From: Plazaster borealis
Taxonomy: Eukaryota; Echinodermata; Asteroidea; Forcipulatida; Labidiasteridae
Reading direction: 5' to 3'
DNA: 64,000 bases
Assembly (NCBI GenBank): GCA_021014325.1
Contig: CM037472.1
Span: 21,189,063 to 21,253,062 of the forward strand
Under the pieces are notes generated by a model. The model saw only the letters and a list, made by a program, of their open reading frames with translations. It made no database searches and was not told where the DNA came from. Both the position numbers and the translations under genes were made by a program. Below are positions 60,120 through 64,000 of this stretch, one piece after another (position 1 is the first letter of the stretch; every line of letters begins with the position of its first letter).

Positions 60120-61067
60120 TTGGTGGGTCTGCTTCTAGGAATCGGAATGAGTGGATGGTCTTGTGCAATTCATTAAAGTGTTTATGATTATAGTAAACTT
60201 TGAGAACTGATTGAAGTGTTACTGTTTTTAAGTCTTGGGGAGTCATTGGATTGGAAGTACCAGACGTTTTCATGATGGTGGCCCAGTCAGCTTCTCTTCC
60301 AGGGCAACATTTCCTGAGAGTTGCCAAGCTGGAAATATTTCAAGTGAAATTTGTTTGCCGAACTGCTTTACATGTAGCAGGGAACCAGTTATGGACAACT
60401 TATACAACATGGCATGTGTGCACTGGTATCCAGAATCTGAAACTTGTTTGTACTGGTTTAATAATTGGTGTGCTCAGCAAGGCTTAGAGATTGAGTCATC
60501 TACTCGGCATCTTATCATCTTCAGCATCTTCACTTTCAACGACCCACCGTTATGTCATCATCGTGTTGTCTGATTGGTCAAATTAGCCAGCCCTCAACGG
60601 TCTTAAATGAAACTTCATCGACAGCTAATCTTATTTGTAAAAGCAAGAGCTTTTTTATTTGTCTGCATCCAATACGGATCCAGTAAACACTTGGTAAATC
60701 AAGACAAATCTAAGAATATTTTCAAACAACATGATGAATTTTTAAACCTTCCTGTTTAATTACTGTAAGTCAGGTAAGGTCTCTTTATACAACTCTCCGT
60801 CCGTGAGAGAATGTGACTCAATCGTACGTTATTGTATTTGCGTACAGGTACAAAAAAGTGGTACAAAATTATTTTTTGTATTTCTGATTCAAAAGTAGAA
60901 AACAAATAAATATTTTGCAAATACAGATATTGCAGAAATTCAACCAAGAATGGCTGATATTTTCTATTAAACGTCAAAATCATGTGCAAAAAACATGTAA
61001 TTAAAAGTGTCATACTCGCAGCCTAAACCTCGGTAAACGGAAATGTTGTAGAAAATATTTGTTTTAG

Positions 61068-61172
61068 GCCGTCTCTAAATTAGCAGCTGTGGCTGACGGC
61101 TATGGCTGAATCAGCATGCACTGCAGCATAGGCTGCCCTTAGCAACAGCCACAGCCGCTAATACAGACACAG
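61068..61172. mobile_element. MITE-like foldback in the 3' UTR
   Basis: AGGCCGTCTCTAAATTAGCA with GGCTGACGGCTATGGC on the left; CAACAGCCACAGCCGCTAAT and ACAGACACAGC on the right. Same family as 40501-40620. Confidence 0.75.
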
Positions 61173-61587
61173 CATTATTAGTGCAGAAAACTCCTTTTTT
61201 CATTTCAGTTGAAGTCTTTCCTTTGTAAACGGTTTTTAATTTCGCGTTTTAGCTGTGCTGTAAAATGCAATGTTTTCATTTGGAGTTTTGAAATATTAAC
61301 TGATTTTTTTATTTGTAAAAAGGTATTTTAACCATATTAAAAAAATCAAGTTATTTGTAATTCATATTTTACTTAATATTATCCTCTCCAGTTGGATGCA
61401 GTGATTTCATTCATTCGTATCAAGCTAATTCTGTATAGAGTGTATTTACTTATCTTAACATATTTCAGTTCTTCACATTTTTTTACACTCTTGCTTTGGG
61501 AAAATTTTGCGTTGTGGGGTCCAAGTCCTGCCCAATACTTTTCCGGCAGAACTCGTTGGGTACTACACTAGGGCAGTATTAACTAGC

Positions 61588-61690
61588 TAATCATTCAACT
61601 AGCTATCTGATCATTCAACTGGTTATGTGATTATTCAACTAGCTATCTGATTATTCAACTAGTTATCTAATCATTCAAATATTTATCTTA
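61588..61690. repeat. 20-bp tandem repeat, about five copies, in the 3' UTR
   Basis: TCATTCAACTAGCTATCTGA and variants start at 61591, 61611, 61631, 61651 and 61671, an exact 20-bp period. Looser TTAACTAGTTAT words continue to about 61725. Confidence 0.9.
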
Positions 61691-62209
61691 ACTAGTTATA
61701 ATTTAACTAGTTATCTTAACCATACTACATGTTATCATTCTAACATGGCCTTTAAGATCATGTATAATATTTTTGTTTCATAAAAAATGTTTTTAATCAC
61801 ATTTTTAACGATATGAAATTAACTTATCCGCTGAGTAAAGGTTTTTTGGAGTGTGGGTGTGGAGGGATTTTCAAAAATAACTACAACTGTTTTACTTTGT
61901 GTTCCATGTATTTTGTTTTTTCAATTCAATTGGTTTTTAGGTAAAATTTATTCTCACACTGCTCCTTTCTCAAATACAAGAAAAAGATATATATTCCTTG
62001 CCAAAGTATAGAAATATAAAGTTTGGGGAAAAGTGGTTTGAAATAGTGATGAATGGTGGTTATTTGAAAATTAATTTAATCATAAGTGTGTTATGAATAT
62101 GAACTATTTTTGTATGGCAATCCATTTGTAAGAGTGTATCTAGTCTAATGCCCTAATTTATTTGTACATTTTTGGAATGTTGTATACAAAGATGTATTCA
62201 TTTTTAAAC

Positions 62210-62215
62210 ATTAAA
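62210..62215 (+). terminator. SYNE1: Possible poly(A) signal ATTAAA
   Basis: ATTAAA followed by a G/T-rich stretch (GCTGTGGTTTTC). It would give the shorter 3' UTR. Confidence 0.4.
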
Positions 62216-62423
62216 GCTGTGGTTTTCAACATCAAGAATCCGTAATGGTACATGACATTCAATTAGTTTAAAATAAATGACCTTTTATCGATAAATGTTG
62301 TTTTTGTCGCCAAGCATTTAGCTGCAAAAAAACCGCTGGTAGATATTTTTATATGCTTCTTGTGTATTCACGGTAGAGCCTTTTGAGATGTAGATAATTA
62401 ATCTTGATATTGTATTGCCATAA

Positions 62424-62449
62424 AATAAAGATGTACATATGGAAATAAA
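62424..62449 (+). terminator. SYNE1: Two AATAAA poly(A) signals
   Basis: AATAAA at 62424-62429 and 62444-62449, with GTCATGTTTG downstream. They are the last strong + strand signals before the convergent gene. Confidence 0.5.
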
Positions 62450-62470
62450 GAAGTCATGTTTGCAAGAAAT

Positions 62471-63606
62471 AATAAAAATTGCTCCATTCAGTTTCTTTAC
62501 CTTGGTAGGTAGTGATTTAACCAGTTAAAGCTGGGGATCGTCCATTTTTTCCCTTCCACCCCGACGGGATATTTTCTGGGAATTGCCAGAATTGTTTTTC
62601 TTTGAGAGTATCGTTGGCACAAAGAAACCCTGACTTGACAAAGCCAAGAAAACAAAGATTCTCTTTGAAGCACCAGGATTTGTTGTTTCTCTGTTAAGAA
62701 AGTACCATATTCACATCCATGAATCGCAAGAACCTCAGCTGTTAGACACGGCCACCAATTGGGTCCATGGTCGAAACCAAAGCTGGAACCTCCAATTGAA
62801 AAATAACACACATTTATGTAGAAAAATATATTTGAAAATTTAAAATGATTTGTTTTTAATATTGTATATATCGCAGCAGCATCCTTTACATGTATTATAC
62901 ATTATTCTTTTTGGGGAGACAATTACTTCATTATGTCATATTGTAGGCCGGCATTGTTCCATCTATCATTCAAAACCACAGTGAATGATATTGAATGGTC
63001 AGACAGTAGGAGGGTTGACTGTATTGTGTAGATGCGATCACTTCATGATGTCATATTACAGGCTGACATTGTTCATCTATCATTCAAAACCACAGTGGAT
63101 GATATTGAATGGTCAGACAGTAGGAGGGTTGACTATACTGTGTAGATGCCATCACTTCATGATGTCATATTGCAGGCTTGCATTGTTCATCTATCATTCA
63201 AACCCACATTTGATAATATAGAATGGTCAGACAGTAGGAGGGTTGACTGTACTGTACTGTGTAGATGCCAACACTTCATGTCATATTGCAGGCTGGCATA
63301 GTTTATCATACAAAACCACAGTGGATGACATGAAATGGTCATACAGTAGGAGGGTTGACTGTACTGCTTAGATTCATTCACCACGTGATATCACAGTGTA
63401 GAATAGCTCATTCATCATTCAAAACCACAGTGGAGGACATGAAATGGACATACAGAAGAAGAGTTAATTGTTTCAAGACATACACAAATCAAACCACACA
63501 GTCATTATTGCTGTGACCTACAGAAGGAAAAATCCTAAGATTTTGTACAACTCCTGAGTTCTTGTGAGGAATCCATTCGGAATGAGCAACATTCCCTCAA
63601 CGCCTT
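62471..63606. other. Space between the nesprin gene and the convergent gene
   Basis: Holds a tandem repeat (below) and, to its left, a minus-strand open frame (62497-62811) without recognisable protein. Part may be the 3' UTR of the minus-strand gene. Confidence 0.5.
62925..63470. repeat. Tandem repeat, about 115-bp unit, 4-5 copies
   Basis: ATGTCATATT recurs at 62933, 63048, 63162 and 63278. Each unit carries CATTCAAAACCACAGTG (or a close variant) and GGTCAGACAGTAGGAGGGTT (or a variant). A fifth, more diverged unit starts near 63386. Confidence 0.9.
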
Positions 63607-63719
63607 CTAGGATTCCAGGTCATAGTCTTCAAATAATTCAGTTGCTTTTTTTAGGAGCTTGATGTATTTCTCGTTTTTCTTGGTGAAGTACTTCTTCACA
63701 GTTTTGACAAACGGTGATT
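63607..63719 (-). CDS. Probable last coding exon of a convergent gene, product unknown
   Basis: On the minus strand, a pyrimidine-rich acceptor (TTCTTTTCCACAG) is followed by 113 coding bases: two bases of a split codon, 36 residues and TAG. The residues, SPFVKTVKKYFTKKNEKYIK then LLKKATELFEDYDLES, form a Lys-rich amphipathic stretch with an acidic end and look like a real C-terminus. I do not recognise the family. The rest of the gene lies beyond the window; 63720-64000 would be its intron. Confidence 0.6.
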
Positions 63720-64000
63720 CTGTGGAAAAGAATTTATACCAATGTCTGTTAACTTATTAGGTCAATTTGGTCCACATACTGGCAAACACTTTGTGCCATA
63801 ATTTTTTGTTTAATGTCTTGTCAGAGTTTTGTGTGAGAAAACAAATTCAATCTAAAAAATATGTTCATTTAATGCATATCCCTGGAAACTGATGCTACCA
63901 TATCCAGACTTCAAGTTCGAGCAGCCACAAAAACGTAGAGAAAATTAAATTGACAATTATCTTTCAACCTGGCAATGGGTGATCAAGTGTGTAGAGAGTA

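Larger units (their letters stand above)
60120..62470 (+). other. SYNE1: 3' untranslated region (estimated end)
   Basis: AT-rich sequence without conserved coding after the stop. It contains a MITE, a 20-bp tandem repeat and several possible poly(A) signals. The end is set by the last AATAAA pair, so the length (about 2.3 kb) is a guess; an earlier end near 62240 is possible. Confidence 0.6.

Noticed and set aside
62497..62811. 104-codon minus-strand open frame as an exon of the neighbour gene
   Set aside because: No recognisable protein and it lies beyond the stop of the likely terminal exon at 63607; probably chance or 3' UTR.
62925..63470. CRISPR-like array
   Set aside because: The whole 115-bp unit repeats without distinct spacers, in an animal genome; it is an ordinary tandem repeat.

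Overview
The window is animal nuclear DNA, almost all of it the 3' part of one large intron-rich gene on the + strand. I read 29 coding exons between 3488 and 60119. Joined with GT/AG introns they give one open frame of about 2264 residues that enters the window already in progress and ends at a stop codon at 60117-60119. The protein is a chain of spectrin-type three-helix repeats, then a Ser-rich disordered linker, two or three more spectrin-like repeats, a short disordered stretch, and a KASH tail: one membrane segment plus a luminal peptide with a Cys 23 residues before the last residue and a terminal PPPI. This is the C-terminal part of a giant nesprin (SYNE1/SYNE2; invertebrates have one gene for the two vertebrate ones). 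The actin-binding N-terminus and the earlier spectrin repeats lie upstream of the window.

Layout: 1-3487 is an upstream intron. 3488-22405 carries exons 1-16 at close spacing. 22406-31957 and 32125-40977 are two introns of about 9 kb with only exon 17 between them. 40978-46116 carries exons 18-22, the most strongly conserved spectrin repeats. 46117-53446 is a 7.3 kb intron. 53447-60119 carries exons 23-29, with the Ser-rich linker that holds an LDWD motif and the KASH exon last. A 3' UTR of about 2.3 kb follows. At the right edge (63607-63719, minus strand) is what looks like the terminal exon of a convergent neighbouring gene that I do not recognise.

The introns are full of old transposable-element debris: foldback (MITE-like) families, tRNA-derived SINE-like repeats, 3' ends of LINE reverse-transcriptase ORFs, and several 350-400 bp repeats of no family I know. 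The organism is an invertebrate deuterostome by my judgement, most likely an echinoderm and perhaps a sea star. This rests on close similarity to vertebrate nesprins, an intron-dense gene and the general look of the repeats; it is inference, not proof.

The most interesting unexplained signals are two candidate in-frame small exons hidden in long introns (27 nt at 26494-26520; 51 nt at 49572-49622), a tandemly duplicated splice acceptor with the first bases of exon 18, a triple tandem acceptor at exon 23, a decayed partial copy of exon 15, and several perfect palindromes. I see no operon, CRISPR, phage or bacterial system.
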